Assembly: GCA_024803745.1 (NCBI GenBank)
Contig: JANJXV010000037.1
Location: 2,665,001-2,729,000, forward strand
Direction of reading: 5' to 3'
Length of the DNA stretch: 64,000 bases
DNA from: Megascapheus bottae
Taxonomy: Eukaryota > Chordata > Mammalia > Rodentia > Geomyidae
In this document: positions 1-9,329 of the stretch, piece by piece
How the letters are laid out: each line of letters opens with the position of its first letter
Numbering within the stretch: position 1 is the first letter of the stretch
Notes under the pieces: generated by a model
Told to the model about the DNA's origin: nothing
The model's database searches: none
What the model saw: the letters and a program-made list of their open reading frames with translations, nothing else
Translations under genes and position numbers: made by a program

Positions 1-288
1 TCAGAGGATTCACACACAAGGTTATTCTTATGAGGGTATGTGGGGTCAGAGATTCATCCTTGGATAAAGTAGCATCAAAGCTCAGATCTCTGAATAAAGA
101 ACCATTTTCAAAGGAGAGGGAAACATGCCCCCAAATCAGATCCAATTCAAGACAACGATGAAGAGTACAGAAAGACACTGTGCAGTGTCTAAGCTCTGTT
201 GAGCTCAGGTCCTGTTCAGGCTTATGAGCAAGGAATGGATGCTCAAGAAGACGTTGTCTAGGACTATTCCAACAAGAAATGCATTTTT
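1..288. other. Unassigned leading stretch
   Basis: No repeat family or reading frame recognised from 1 to 273. Bases 274-288 are the left copy of the 15-bp target duplication (aagaaatgcattttt) of the SINE that follows; the right copy is at 456-470. Confidence 0.5.
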
Positions 289-455
289 GCCAGCTCTGGA
301 GCTTGTACCCTCGGGCTTTCTCAAGGTTAGAGCCCTACCACTTGAGCCACAGCACCACTTCTGGCTTTTTCTATGTGTGTGGTACCAAGGAATCAAACCC
401 TGGTCTTCATGCATGCTAGGCAAGCACTTTACCACTAGGCCAAATTCCCAGTCCC
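289..455 (-). mobile_element. IDL-Geo dimeric SINE, minus strand
   Basis: Reading the minus strand there is an ID-like tRNA-Ala monomer followed by the Geo monomer ending in ctggc. The copy is bounded by a perfect 15-bp duplication at 274-288 and 456-470, which fixes both ends. The duplication ends in five T's, so the A-tail is merged with the target. It is oriented opposite to the next copy at 771-957. Confidence 0.9.
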
Positions 456-470
456 AAGAAATGCATTTTT

Positions 471-750
471 AGGAAAGCTAGGAAGCTGGAACTTGTGAGA
501 TCAAGGGGAAGGAGACAAGATAAATGGAGAGGAAGGTAGGAGACTGTAGTCATTATATTCAAGGTATACATGTGAAAATGGAGCTAAATAATTTGTGGGG
601 AAGGGGTGGGATTGGGTGAGATGGAGAAGAGACATGGAAAGGACAAGGACCAAGACATATGATACTCATCCACAGACAGGTTGAATTGTATTCTCTCTGG
701 GTAACTACTTGAAGATACTAATAAAATAAAAAGAAAGGGAAAAAATGAGA
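471..750 (+). mobile_element. Older L1 3' end (3' UTR), plus strand
   Basis: Purine-rich text with the phrases tattcaaggtatacatgtgaaaatgg and tactaataaaataaaaag. It resembles 21,340-21,560 and 50,640-50,830, where it follows recognisable ORF2 3' sequence. Read as the 3' UTR and tail of a rodent L1 older than the one at 8929. The 5' edge is not defined. Confidence 0.55.
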
Positions 751-770
751 AAAATGAAATATAAAGAAAA

Positions 771-957
771 GGTTTGGCCTAGTTGTAGAGTGTTTGCCTA
801 GCATGCACGAAGACCAGAGTTCAATTCCTCAGTACCACATACATAGAAAAAGCCAGAAGTGGTGTTGTGGCTCAGGTGGTAGGGCTCTAGCCTTGAGAAA
901 ACCCAAGGACAGTGCTCAGGCCCTGAGTTCAAACCCCTCATGACTGGCAAAAAAAAG
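771..957 (+). mobile_element. IDL-Geo dimeric SINE, plus strand
   Basis: Starts ggtttggcctag. The left monomer has an A box (tagttgtagagtg) and a B-box-like gagttcaattcc. The right Geo monomer ends gactggcaaaaaaaa. It sits directly behind an L1 tail. Some divergence (tggctcaggtggtaggg) suggests it is not among the youngest copies. Confidence 0.88.
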
Positions 958-2058
958 GCTAAAAAAAGAACAAAAGAAAGGAAAAGAGAAGAGAAAATAA
1001 ATCAAGGGTGAAAGAAAAATCAAAAGAAAAAAAATCAGTTGTTAGAGATGAGGCTGAGAGGTAGAGTACTGGGTTCTCTGGGTAAATCTTGACTCTTAGG
1101 ACTCTTCTGCCCCTGAGCTCAGCTGTGACACCCTTGTCCTGTTGTGGCTGTTCTTGTTTTGTCCCATGCCTCCTCTCACCTCAGTCCTCTTTCCCCATAG
1201 TTCTGTTCTTTCCTCAGTTCTCCCACCCCTCTTTCTGTGTAACCCCAGCATCTTTTCCTGGAGCTGCTGTGGACTCACTGTTGCCTGGAGATTCACAGTA
1301 ACAAGGTCACAAACGCCCCTGCTCCCTTCCCCCCACCCCCGAGGGGGCACTTCTTCTATCAAAAAGTTAGCTTTCAAGCCCACTTGGATGCAATGAATGT
1401 GAAGCAAAATGTCAACAAACATGTCCCTGGAGTCTTGGCACCGGAAAGTCTCTCACTTGTTCCTTTTGCTCAATTCCCAGCTGGTTAGTGGCCTGAACTT
1501 CTGCCTACCCTTCGTTCCGGAGGCAGCTCCTGGCCTTGCCTTAGGATGGACTAAGGACAGCTAGGAAAGAGATCGGAGACAGGGAACGATGCTTTGGGGT
1601 TAGACCCAGGCACAGCCCTCACCTTACAAGCACTTGTGGCCAGTTTGCTGGCCAGTCCTGGACTCCCACTTGTTTAGTCGCAATCCTGGGATGAGCGGAC
1701 TTGGTAAACAGTCCTTCACTTTGGGTACTGTTTTCTTTTCTGTCAAGTGGCAATGACAATCCCGGTTATTTCTCTCCATCCCAGGGTTACTTTGAAGAGG
1801 AGAACATGACTCCATAGTCCACTCAGTCGTTCACAAAACATGGATTGATTACTCAGCCATCTGCCAGCCATTGGAGATGAAAGCCTTCGTTAAACTGTAA
1901 CAGGCTATACAAATAGGGCATTTGTCAGGCAGAAAAGTCACCATCAGCTGGGTGGCCAGACACTGAATGCTTGTTCTGTGTCCCTCACCTGTGTGGCTTC
2001 TAAGTAGGACCCTGGGGTATCAACTTCCCATGAACATTCAAGACAAAGGTTTGGTAAA
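958..2058. other. Unassigned stretch
   Basis: A-rich for the first 80 bases, then mixed composition with a CT-rich part near 1090-1260. Short overlapping open frames occur on both strands with no recognisable domain. No repeat identified. Confidence 0.4.
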
Positions 2059-2260
2059 GCCAGATGCTACTGGCTCACATCTGTAATCCTAGCTACTCAG
2101 GAGGCTGAGATCTGAGGATGGAGGTTTGAAGTCAGCTTAGGCAAGAAAGTCTATGAGACTCCTCCCTCAAATTAACCACTAAATAGCTGGAAGTGGGAGA
2201 GCATGAACCTTGAGGGGAAAAGCTAAAGGAGAATATCCAGACCCTGAATTTAAGCACCAG
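2059..2260 (+). mobile_element. B1-like/Geo composite SINE, plus strand
   Basis: The left half carries the 7SL-like core ctgtaatcctagctactcag then gaggctgagatctgaggat. The linker caaattaaccactaaatagc leads into a degraded Geo half (ctggaagtgggagagcatgaaccttgag). The tail has been replaced by a GGAA microsatellite. Confidence 0.8.
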
Positions 2261-2343
2261 GAAGGGAGGAAGGGAGGGAAGGGGGGAAGGAAGGAAGGAG
2301 GGAAGGAAGGAAGGAAGGAAGGAAGGAAGGAAGGAAGGAAGGA
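2261..2343 (+). repeat. (GGAA)n / (GGGA)n microsatellite
   Basis: About 83 bases of GGAA with GGGA interruptions at the start, directly at the 3' end of the SINE. The plus strand is entirely purine. A TTCC/CCCT tract of opposite polarity lies about 600 bp downstream. Confidence 0.97.
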
Positions 2344-2587
2344 GATAGATAGACCTGGGCTTGCAAATAGAATGGATTATGAAGAAGGAGAAAGAGGGAA
2401 GGGCAACTTGTAGATTCAGAGTTTGGGTCTAGTGTGATTATGAGAAGGGGTCGTGGCTAGAGAATCCATGTTCACTGTGGGACTTCAAGGCTGCGAATAT
2501 TGTATTTCTAGTATTCAGTTGATTGTGCCTCCTGAGTTATAGAAAGACCTCAGCTGGGAATACAGAATTATATCATATGCAAATGAT

Positions 2588-2614
2588 TATATACATATAT
2601 ATATATATATATAT
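2588..2614. repeat. (TA)n microsatellite
   Basis: Short alternating TA run (tatacatatatatatatat). Confidence 0.9.
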
Positions 2615-2940
2615 GGCAGTTAGTTTAGACTTTCACAGTGCTCTAAGTGATAAAACTGGCCTCGACATTCTGAAAACTATCTCTGCAGCTATCTTGGAAA
2701 GATAATTCTTTTTTGAAAAGCGGTAATTCTATCTTGGCGACTCATGTTGATGGCTATCCAGAATAATATAGAGGAAAGCTAAAATATAGTAGCTAGTATT
2801 ATCCCTGAATATAACTAAAAGCCCAGTTTAAACTAGGTTAAATAAACTGAGAACTCATTGGCTCAAATCCAAAGGTGACTGCTAGCTTCAGGAGTAGTTT
2901 GATACAGAGAATGTCAATGAAATCTAGTGCCTCCACATGC

Positions 2941-3063
2941 CTTCCCTCCCTCCCTCCCTCCCTCCCTCCCTCCCTCCCTTCCTTCCTTCCTTCCTTCCTT
3001 CCTTCCTTCCTTCCTTCCTTCCTTCCTTCCTCTCTATCTTCCTTCCTCCTTTCTTTCTATCTT
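2941..3063 (+). repeat. (CCCT)n(CCTT)n microsatellite
   Basis: About 120 bases of pure pyrimidine: CCCT units (2943-2979) changing to CCTT units, then imperfect. No SINE tail is visible beside it. It is the strand complement of the 2261-2343 tract in composition. Confidence 0.97.
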
Positions 3064-4839
3064 TGCATTACTTTTTTTCTATGACTGGCTGTCTCATGAT
3101 GACATGACAGCTGCAGTAGCTGCAGCCTTCACATGCCCCTGTCCTTCAATCTGGTGAACAGGTAAAGCTTCTCTCTCAGAAGCTCATTCCATGCCTCAAG
3201 ACTTCTTATCTGGTCTACTTAGACCCTGTAGCCAGTGAGTTGGAGCTTACCAAGTTGTAAGTCTGGGAAAAGGATCGATTCTCACCAAACCTTAGAATAC
3301 TTTTTATTTTTTTAACAAGGAAGAATATTTGCATGTGAAAACCAGATGCCTACCACTTGCCAAAAAGGAAAAAAAAATATATGTACTGAAGAGGAAAATA
3401 ACCCAAACCCAATAACCCCAGAAGGAACCTATCTGAGGCCATCTGGCTTATTAGAATCTGGCCAGAGGTCAGTTTTAGATGTTCAGTTTTAGATGTCTTA
3501 ACTTCTCTTCACATACCATTGCTATGTGCCTGTTTTACTCCTAGAAGATTCTCCCTTAAGGCTGTTAGAGATCAAGAAGGGCAGTGATGAAGAATCCAAA
3601 GCAGTGCCAAGCTCTCCCTCACCCAATTCTCCCTCTAGTCCAGGGTCACTCATCTGCCCAAGTTGACCTGAAGTGTCTCAGGGGAAAAGGCATTGCCCAG
3701 ATTTGCAATCAAGCAGGCAGGTTCCCCTGCCCTGAGAGAAGTCACCCCGCAAAGGGGTGGGGGTGGGGCGGTCTGGGGTCCTGTGAGGAGCTGACCTGGA
3801 CCTCAGTGGTTTCTAAAAGTAGCTTTGAGTTCATTAGTCACTGTCCAGCCACTCCGCATGACTTTGTAGCCTTTTCTCTCCTCCATCTCTGTCACCAAGT
3901 TTTTTTTTTCTTTTCTTTTTCTGGTGCTTATTGGTTATTTTTAGAACATTCCAGGGCCCTTGGGAACCAACACACCAACTCTTTTGTTTTGCAAAAGGGA
4001 GAAAGGAGATGTACTTGAAGTGAGTTGGGGTCCCCTGCTTTTTCTTATCACAGCAGATCACTCATCCTGATCTCCCCAATCCAGGCTTGGGATTCTCCTC
4101 ATGAGTTCTTTCTTTCTCTTCACCATCTTGCCAAGGGGCCTCCGTGGCTGGCTTCTGCCCTGTGGAACAAGACACAGTTTCTCAGGAAAATCACCGGTGC
4201 GAGGGACTGTTTTTGCCTTAGAATTTGACTGAGCTCTCAGGGAAGATTTGTAATTGAGCTCCACAGTCGTGGCAACACAGAAAGTTATTTGCCTTGACTA
4301 GATCTCACCTTAGGAAACAATCGCAGGATGATTGTTCTTTGAGAACTTGGCTGCAGTCAACTTTCATTCCACACACTCTGGTTGGGCTGTAACCACTGGC
4401 TTTCCTTTGGGCCTGGCTTCAAGAGCTGGCTGTACGTATAGGTGCAAAGAGATCCACTCACAGACCCCACCTTGTGCTTGATTTCCTGCATTGTGGAAGC
4501 CAACTTGAGGTCCTTAACCATATTGCGTTTGGACATGGGCTCATGGAGTATGTGCTGTGCAGAGGAGACGCCAGACACATCTGCTCCCTGGCATGCACAG
4601 AGGTCCTTTTCACATGACGTCCCACGAGCGTGGAATTCAGTTGCACCATCACCTGTGAGTGCAGCAAGAATCACAGCAAGGACAAGTGTGCCTCATTTAC
4701 TCCTGAGGCAGTGGGAATGCCCACAGCCCTGAGAACCATGCTGTCTGTTGAGCCAGTACCTGCTGGGAACTCAGCATGAACCCAGAGGCAAAAGAAACCT
4801 TGTGAAAACAAACAAATAAACGAGAACAAAAACAAGGAA
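3064..4839. other. Unassigned stretch (about 1.8 kb)
   Basis: No interspersed repeat recognised. Contains a 14-bp perfect tandem duplication (tcagttttagatgt) at 3469-3496 and a T-rich run at 3900-3920. Open frames of 144 codons (3584-4018, plus) and 105 codons (4357-4674, minus) show no domain, overlap other frames on both strands and have no splice or codon-use support. Confidence 0.45.
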
Positions 4840-5086
4840 ATCCTGGTTCAGTGGCTCATGTCTGTAATCCTAGCTACTCAGGAGGCTGAGATCTGAAGAT
4901 CATGGTTCAAAGCTAGCCCAGGCAATAAAGACCATGAGACTCTTATCTCCAATTAACCACTAGAAAACCAGAAGTGGTGCTGTGGCTCAAGGGTAGAGCA
5001 GTAGCCTTGCACTGAAGAGCTCAGGGACAGCGCCCAGGTCCAGAGGTCAAGTCCCACAACCAACCAAAAAGAAAAAAGAAAAAAAG
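4840..5086 (+). mobile_element. B1-like/Geo composite SINE, plus strand
   Basis: A well-preserved copy. The left half is gtggctcatgtctgtaatcc followed by tagctactcaggaggctgag. Then come the linker tctccaattaaccactag, the Geo half with gctgtggctcaagggtagag and gaagagctcagggacag, and an A-rich tail. Useful as a local reference for the family. Confidence 0.92.
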
Positions 5087-5919
5087 ACCCCGAACCCTGA
5101 CATCCTGACATATTCTTGTGAATGTTCCTTCCATGGATAGTTAGCCACTTGCTATGCTGAAAATGGTGACATAGAAGGAAAGGGAAAGTTGGGACATTCT
5201 ATGGTCCCTCCTTTTGAGCTTTCTTATTTGCCAATAAGCCAAAAGTACAGTGCACTGGTCAAGAACTGAAACAAACGTGGTGGTTGATTTCTCTGCAGTG
5301 TGTTCTCTGATTTGAGATAGAGGATATATACATATACATATATGCATCAAGAAACTACAATAATAATTAATTATGTTGTTGATGATGATGATAGTCTTTC
5401 AGCAATTTATTATTGGTGTTAAAATAAAGAAGTTTTTAAATAAAGCCCCAAAAGCTCTTCATGATCCTATTTTTTAAAAAGCCAATTTCAGTAACTATAC
5501 ATCATGTGAAATTCTTTCTTTCATCTTTTCCCTTCAAACCAACATTACACCATAAAAAGATGAATGGTGATATTTGGGTTTATTTTTAATTTAAATTTTC
5601 TCAAATGCATACCAGATATCAAATATAAACAGTCATGAATTGAGAGAAGACATGGAGGAAGGGGGAAGTTTATCTTTCAGTGTCTTCAATGGCTCTTTTT
5701 CCCCTAGTTTTTGAGCAAGGGAACTCCACATTTCAATTTTATACTAGGCATCCAGATTATATCCTTATTCTTGTTTTTTCTAGTCTCAGTATTAAATTTC
5801 CTAAATTATGTTGTTTCTATAGAATAGCTTTAACATAATTATCATTTTGATTCGTTGGTTAGAGTTTCTTTCACATACTGTCATTTTCATCTAATAATAT
5901 GTAATTAATGCATAGTGAT
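5087..5919. other. Unassigned AT-rich stretch
   Basis: Contains a short (GAT)n/(TGA)n run near 5374-5391. No repeat family recognised. Confidence 0.4.
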
Positions 5920-6241
5920 ACTATGCTTTGGCTGCCATAACAAAATACCACAGTCTGGCTAGCTTAAATAGCAGACAAGTATTTCCTTACCATTCTGGAT
6001 AGTTGAAGCCCAAGACCAAGATATCAGTGGCTTTAGTTTCTTCCAAAGTTCTTTTCCTTGGCTCTCAAATGGTCACATCTTACTATGGCCTCACATTCCT
6101 GACATCCTCCTGTGTGCCCAAATTTTCTTTTCTTCAATTTGGTCAGATTGGATTGAGACCTATGAACATTACCTCAGCCCCAAATACAATAACATGTGGA
6201 GATACTGGGAATTAGAGATTTGACCTACAAATTTGGGAACC
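5920..6241 (-). mobile_element. MLT1-like LTR fragment (ERVL-MaLR), minus strand
   Basis: The plus-strand text begins ggctgccataacaaaatacc and ends near gagatactgggaattagaga. These are the reverse of the typical 3' end and 5' part of MLT1-type LTRs as I remember them. A second copy in the opposite orientation is at 28,640. It is heavily diverged with no internal coding region. Family name from memory. Confidence 0.6.
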
Positions 6242-6309
6242 AACACAAGTTTATAACAAGAATTTCCACACTTCCACTTGAGGGAACAAATAGTGCTGAC
6301 ATCTTTCAA

Positions 6310-6600
6310 ACACATTTATTCATTCAACAAGAAATTGATCTGGTACTTCCTAAATGCCTACCACTGGGATCGATTCTGAAGATGTTGGAGAATACAGACA
6401 GAGTCTCAGTTTTATGGGAATGGGAAGGGAAAGAACAAGCAGACAAATCAATCAATGGTAGCTAGGATAAGCAAGAAAACTCAGGGCTGAGACAGGAACA
6501 TGGGTGAGGTGAAGTCACAGAGGGATTACTGGAAGGACAGCATGCCAGGCTCTGCGGTATGGAGGATAAGCTGGCTTGGGAAAGAGCAGAAAATGGAAAG
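6310..6600 (-). mobile_element. Ancient L2-like repeat, minus strand
   Basis: The phrase tttattcattcaacaag followed by a diverged ...cctaaatgcctaccactggg and ...agacagagtctcagt matches the reverse complement of an L2 3' end. The following text (ctgagacaggaacatgggtg) resembles other old copies such as 53,900. Strongly diverged. Confidence 0.5.
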
Positions 6601-7109
6601 ACGGAGTCCTGCCCATGTCTGGTATCATGCAGACCGCTCTAAGTAACTGGACTGATAGACACATTCAGGTCCTCAGAAATATGGGGCAGGGTGCCCTCTG
6701 CTGTCTCCAGTCTTCTTCACCTTCTTTCCATGACAGATTTAAAAAGAAAGGAACCAAGTTCTCTAATTCTTCTAATTTTCTGATTCCCAGTTTCCTCCGT
6801 AAGAGGCAAATCTATATGAAGGTTGGGGCCAGTAACAGATGTGACCCCAGGAATGCCGAGTTAAGGATGAAATAGATTGGTCCTTTAAACAAGTTAATCA
6901 CTTGATTGCTTTCTAAAAGAGAGATATACAGACTCACATTTAAAAATTTAGGCAACACACACTTAAAAAAGCAAATTACCCCAGATATTACTATGTATGT
7001 GTTACAAGGCTTGGCAGTTAATAAACCACTTTAGATGTTTCTCTCTGCATGTCATTGCATACCTACATTAGATAAAATGTCTTCAATATAAATTTAAAAA
7101 GTTATTAAG
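6601..7109. other. Unassigned stretch
   Basis: Mixed composition, AT-rich after 6870. No recognised repeat or gene. Confidence 0.4.
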
Positions 7110-7335
7110 TTGGCTGTTGGTGGCTCATGTCTAATGCTAGCTACTCGAGAGGATGAGATCTGAGGATCCTAGTTTGAGGCCAGCCTGAGCAGACAAAACT
7201 GAGAGACTCCTATATCCAACTAATAAGAAAAACAAAACAAAAACAGAAGTGGTCAAGTGGTAGAACACCAGCCTTGAGCAAACAGGCTAAGTGACATTAG
7301 TGGCTCTGAGTTCAAGCTTCAGTATATCCACAAAA
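7110..7335 (+). mobile_element. B1-like/Geo composite SINE, plus strand (diverged)
   Basis: gttggtggctcatgtctaatgctagctactcg opens the left half (read as two adjacent pieces). The Geo half is shortened (agaagtggtcaagtggtaga) and ends ctctgagttcaagcttcag. An internal A-rich linker (aaaaacaaaacaaaaac) separates the halves. Confidence 0.75.
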
Positions 7336-7409
7336 CTTCATTAAATTCATGTAACTTAAAAGGTAGGAGGTTATCCATGTTTCTACTTCAGATCAGTAAT
7401 ATGAAACAT

Positions 7410-7612
7410 GAATCAGCAAATGTGTTAAACAGTTAAGGCTCTGTGGGCCAAAACACTTTGATCAGAATTATTCATTTCTGCCGTTACAGAATGGAAGCAG
7501 TCAGAGAAAATATATAAATGCATAGATGTGGTGGTGTCCCAACAAATCTTTATTTATAAAGACAGGAGACGAGCTCGACTTGACCACTAATTGTAGGTTG
7601 CTGAACTAATGC
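7410..7612 (+). mobile_element. MER-type non-autonomous DNA transposon fragment
   Basis: ggctctgtgggccaaaacac ... atttctgccgttacagaatg ... caacaaatctttatttataa follows the order of the common mammalian element that begins 'tctgtaaagggccagata' and ends 'ataaaactttatttacaaa'. A second, complementary-coverage piece is at 49,850. hAT-Charlie assignment is from memory. Confidence 0.55.
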
Positions 7613-7842
7613 AAGAGACCAAAAAAAAATCATCACTTCACTCTTCTGCAGATTTCCATTTTCATTTTCACTCTTGAGGAACTTGTGATATATTCTTTGA
7701 TATCACATTCTGGTCCATAGGATTTTCTTTTGCTGTGAAGTTGAAGGAACATAGTATCCCACTCAAGTTATTTTTGTCAGGGCCTTTTCTTTATGACTAC
7801 TCAACTAATATTACTAGTAAAGTTATTTTGTTTAATCTGTTT

Positions 7843-7952
7843 TTTTTAAGAGTCTCAAGTCCTTTTGTGCTGGGGCTAGCTTTGAACCTTCATCCTCAGA
7901 TCTCAGCCTCCTGAGTGGCTGGGATTACAGGCATGAGCCATCTTGGCCCAGT
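7843..7952 (-). mobile_element. B1-like monomer, minus strand
   Basis: Contains gatctcagcctcctgagtgg then ctgggattacaggcatgagcc, the reverse of the 7SL/B1 left half. No Geo half precedes it. A run of T's follows at 7957-7972. Confidence 0.75.
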
Positions 7953-8000
7953 TGTTTTTTTTTTTTTTTTTAGCTCTTTCACACCAGAAAATATCTAACT

Positions 8001-8243
8001 TTTTTTTTGGGGGGGGTTTTGGTTGGTCATGGGGCTTGGACTCTGGGCCCAGGTGCTGTCCCTGAGCTCTTCAGCTCAAGGCTAGCACTCTACCACTTTG
8101 AGCCACAGAGCCACTTCCGGTTTTCTAGTGGCTCATTGGAGATAGGAATCTCACTGGATTTTCATGTTCGGGCTGGCTTTGCACTGTAGCTCGGATCTCA
8201 GCCTCCTGAGCAGAATTACAGGTGTGAGCTGCCAGATCACCAG
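8001..8243 (-). mobile_element. B1-like/Geo composite SINE, minus strand
   Basis: In plus-strand order: a T/G-rich tail, Geo (gagctcttcagctcaaggct, then tgagccacagagccacttcc), linker ctcattggagataggaatctc, then the B1-like half (ctcagcctcctgagcagaat). Complete dimer. Confidence 0.88.
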
Positions 8244-8292
8244 AGCAATATTTGACTTTTATATCTATACATTTGTTTTTTTGCTTTGCTTT

Positions 8293-8396
8293 TCTGAGTC
8301 AGGGTACCACTATGTCTTGAACTTATGTCTACAGAGTCTTGATTGTCTGTCCTCAGCATTCTTAGTCTGGCATTTCAGGCATGAACCATTCATTTA
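8293..8396 (-). mobile_element. Old B1 monomer, minus strand
   Basis: ctgagtcagggtaccactatgtcttgaact ... ggcatttcaggcatgaacca corresponds to a reverse B1 monomer, diverged. It is the third 7SL-derived unit in 550 bp. (Read as two adjacent words; boundaries approximate.). Confidence 0.55.
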
Positions 8397-8928
8397 TCTT
8401 TGCTGCTGATGACATCCTGACTTGCTATAATCATATTGGTATCCCATTGTTTCTCAAAGTATGGAATCATTACTGCATCTCTTCGGGCAGTGAAGTTGCC
8501 ATGGCAATGTCTTAAAACCACCAGATTTTCTTCGTATAGTAGCTGATTTGTCTTTTGCTGCCTGAGTGTCTGAAGACATTTTTTCTTTGTTGATAACCCT
8601 GAACAGTTTGACCAGAGATTTTCTTGAGATCATTCCGTATCAATTTTTCTTGATGTAGGATACTAATTTGTAAGTGCCTTTATCTCTTTCTGGATTTTTA
8701 AAGATTATATGTTTGAATTCCTTTTTTAAAACTCGTTTTTCTTCTTTAAGCTTTCCAAGTGTCCTCATATTGAATTTTTTTCTCTGTGTATCTTTATTTT
8801 GATTGCTTTGCAAAACAAAAATTCCACTTTCTCAACAATTATCCCCAGCCATGAATGCATGCCACTTTTAGCCTCAATTCCTTCTTCTAATACTTATTAT
8901 TCAAGTAACAAGCTTGTTCTTTACATTT
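8397..8928. other. AT-rich flank of the young L1
   Basis: T-rich, possibly very old L1 sequence but not assignable. Bases 8915-8928 (tgttctttacattt) are one copy of the target duplication; the other is at 13,365-13,378. Confidence 0.45.
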
Positions 8929-9039
8929 ATTTTTTATTTTTTTATTGTAATTAATAAAAGGGTTACATGATATTTGTCAGATAGAAGGTGCATTAATTCA
9001 CATACATTGATACTCTTTCACATGTCTTGGTACCCATTA

Positions 9040-9065
9040 CCCTCCCCCACCCACACCCCCCACCC
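9040..9065 (-). other. G-quadruplex-type motif in L1 3' UTR
   Basis: On the minus strand there are five runs of three or more G's separated by one to three bases, in the L1 3' UTR. A poly-G tract at this place is a known feature of mammalian L1s. The other copies of this subfamily keep it to different degrees. Confidence 0.75.
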
Positions 9066-9329
9066 GTCTTGGTTTTCCCCCTTTCCCTATCAAATTTCAA
9101 ATAACCAAATACAAATAAATTCAACATATCAGATAACAAAGTGAGATACTGTAACCAAGGGACAGCAAAGGAGATGAGAGACAACATAGTACATTAAGGA
9201 CAACAATCATTCATTATATGGCTTTTGTTTCGATATCCTGGAGGTCCTTTCAATTAGCTTCATACTATATGGCCTTATGTATCGAGATTTTGCTCTATTG
9301 CAAATCTCTGCCAGTAGCGCCCAAGGTTT

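Noticed and set aside
3584..4018. 144-codon open frame on the plus strand
   Set aside because: Low-complexity T-rich end, no recognised motif, and overlapping open frames on the other strand.
4357..4674. 105-codon minus-strand frame with a Cys-containing segment, considered as a processed pseudogene
   Set aside because: I could not match it to any protein family, and there is no poly-A tract or target duplication around it.
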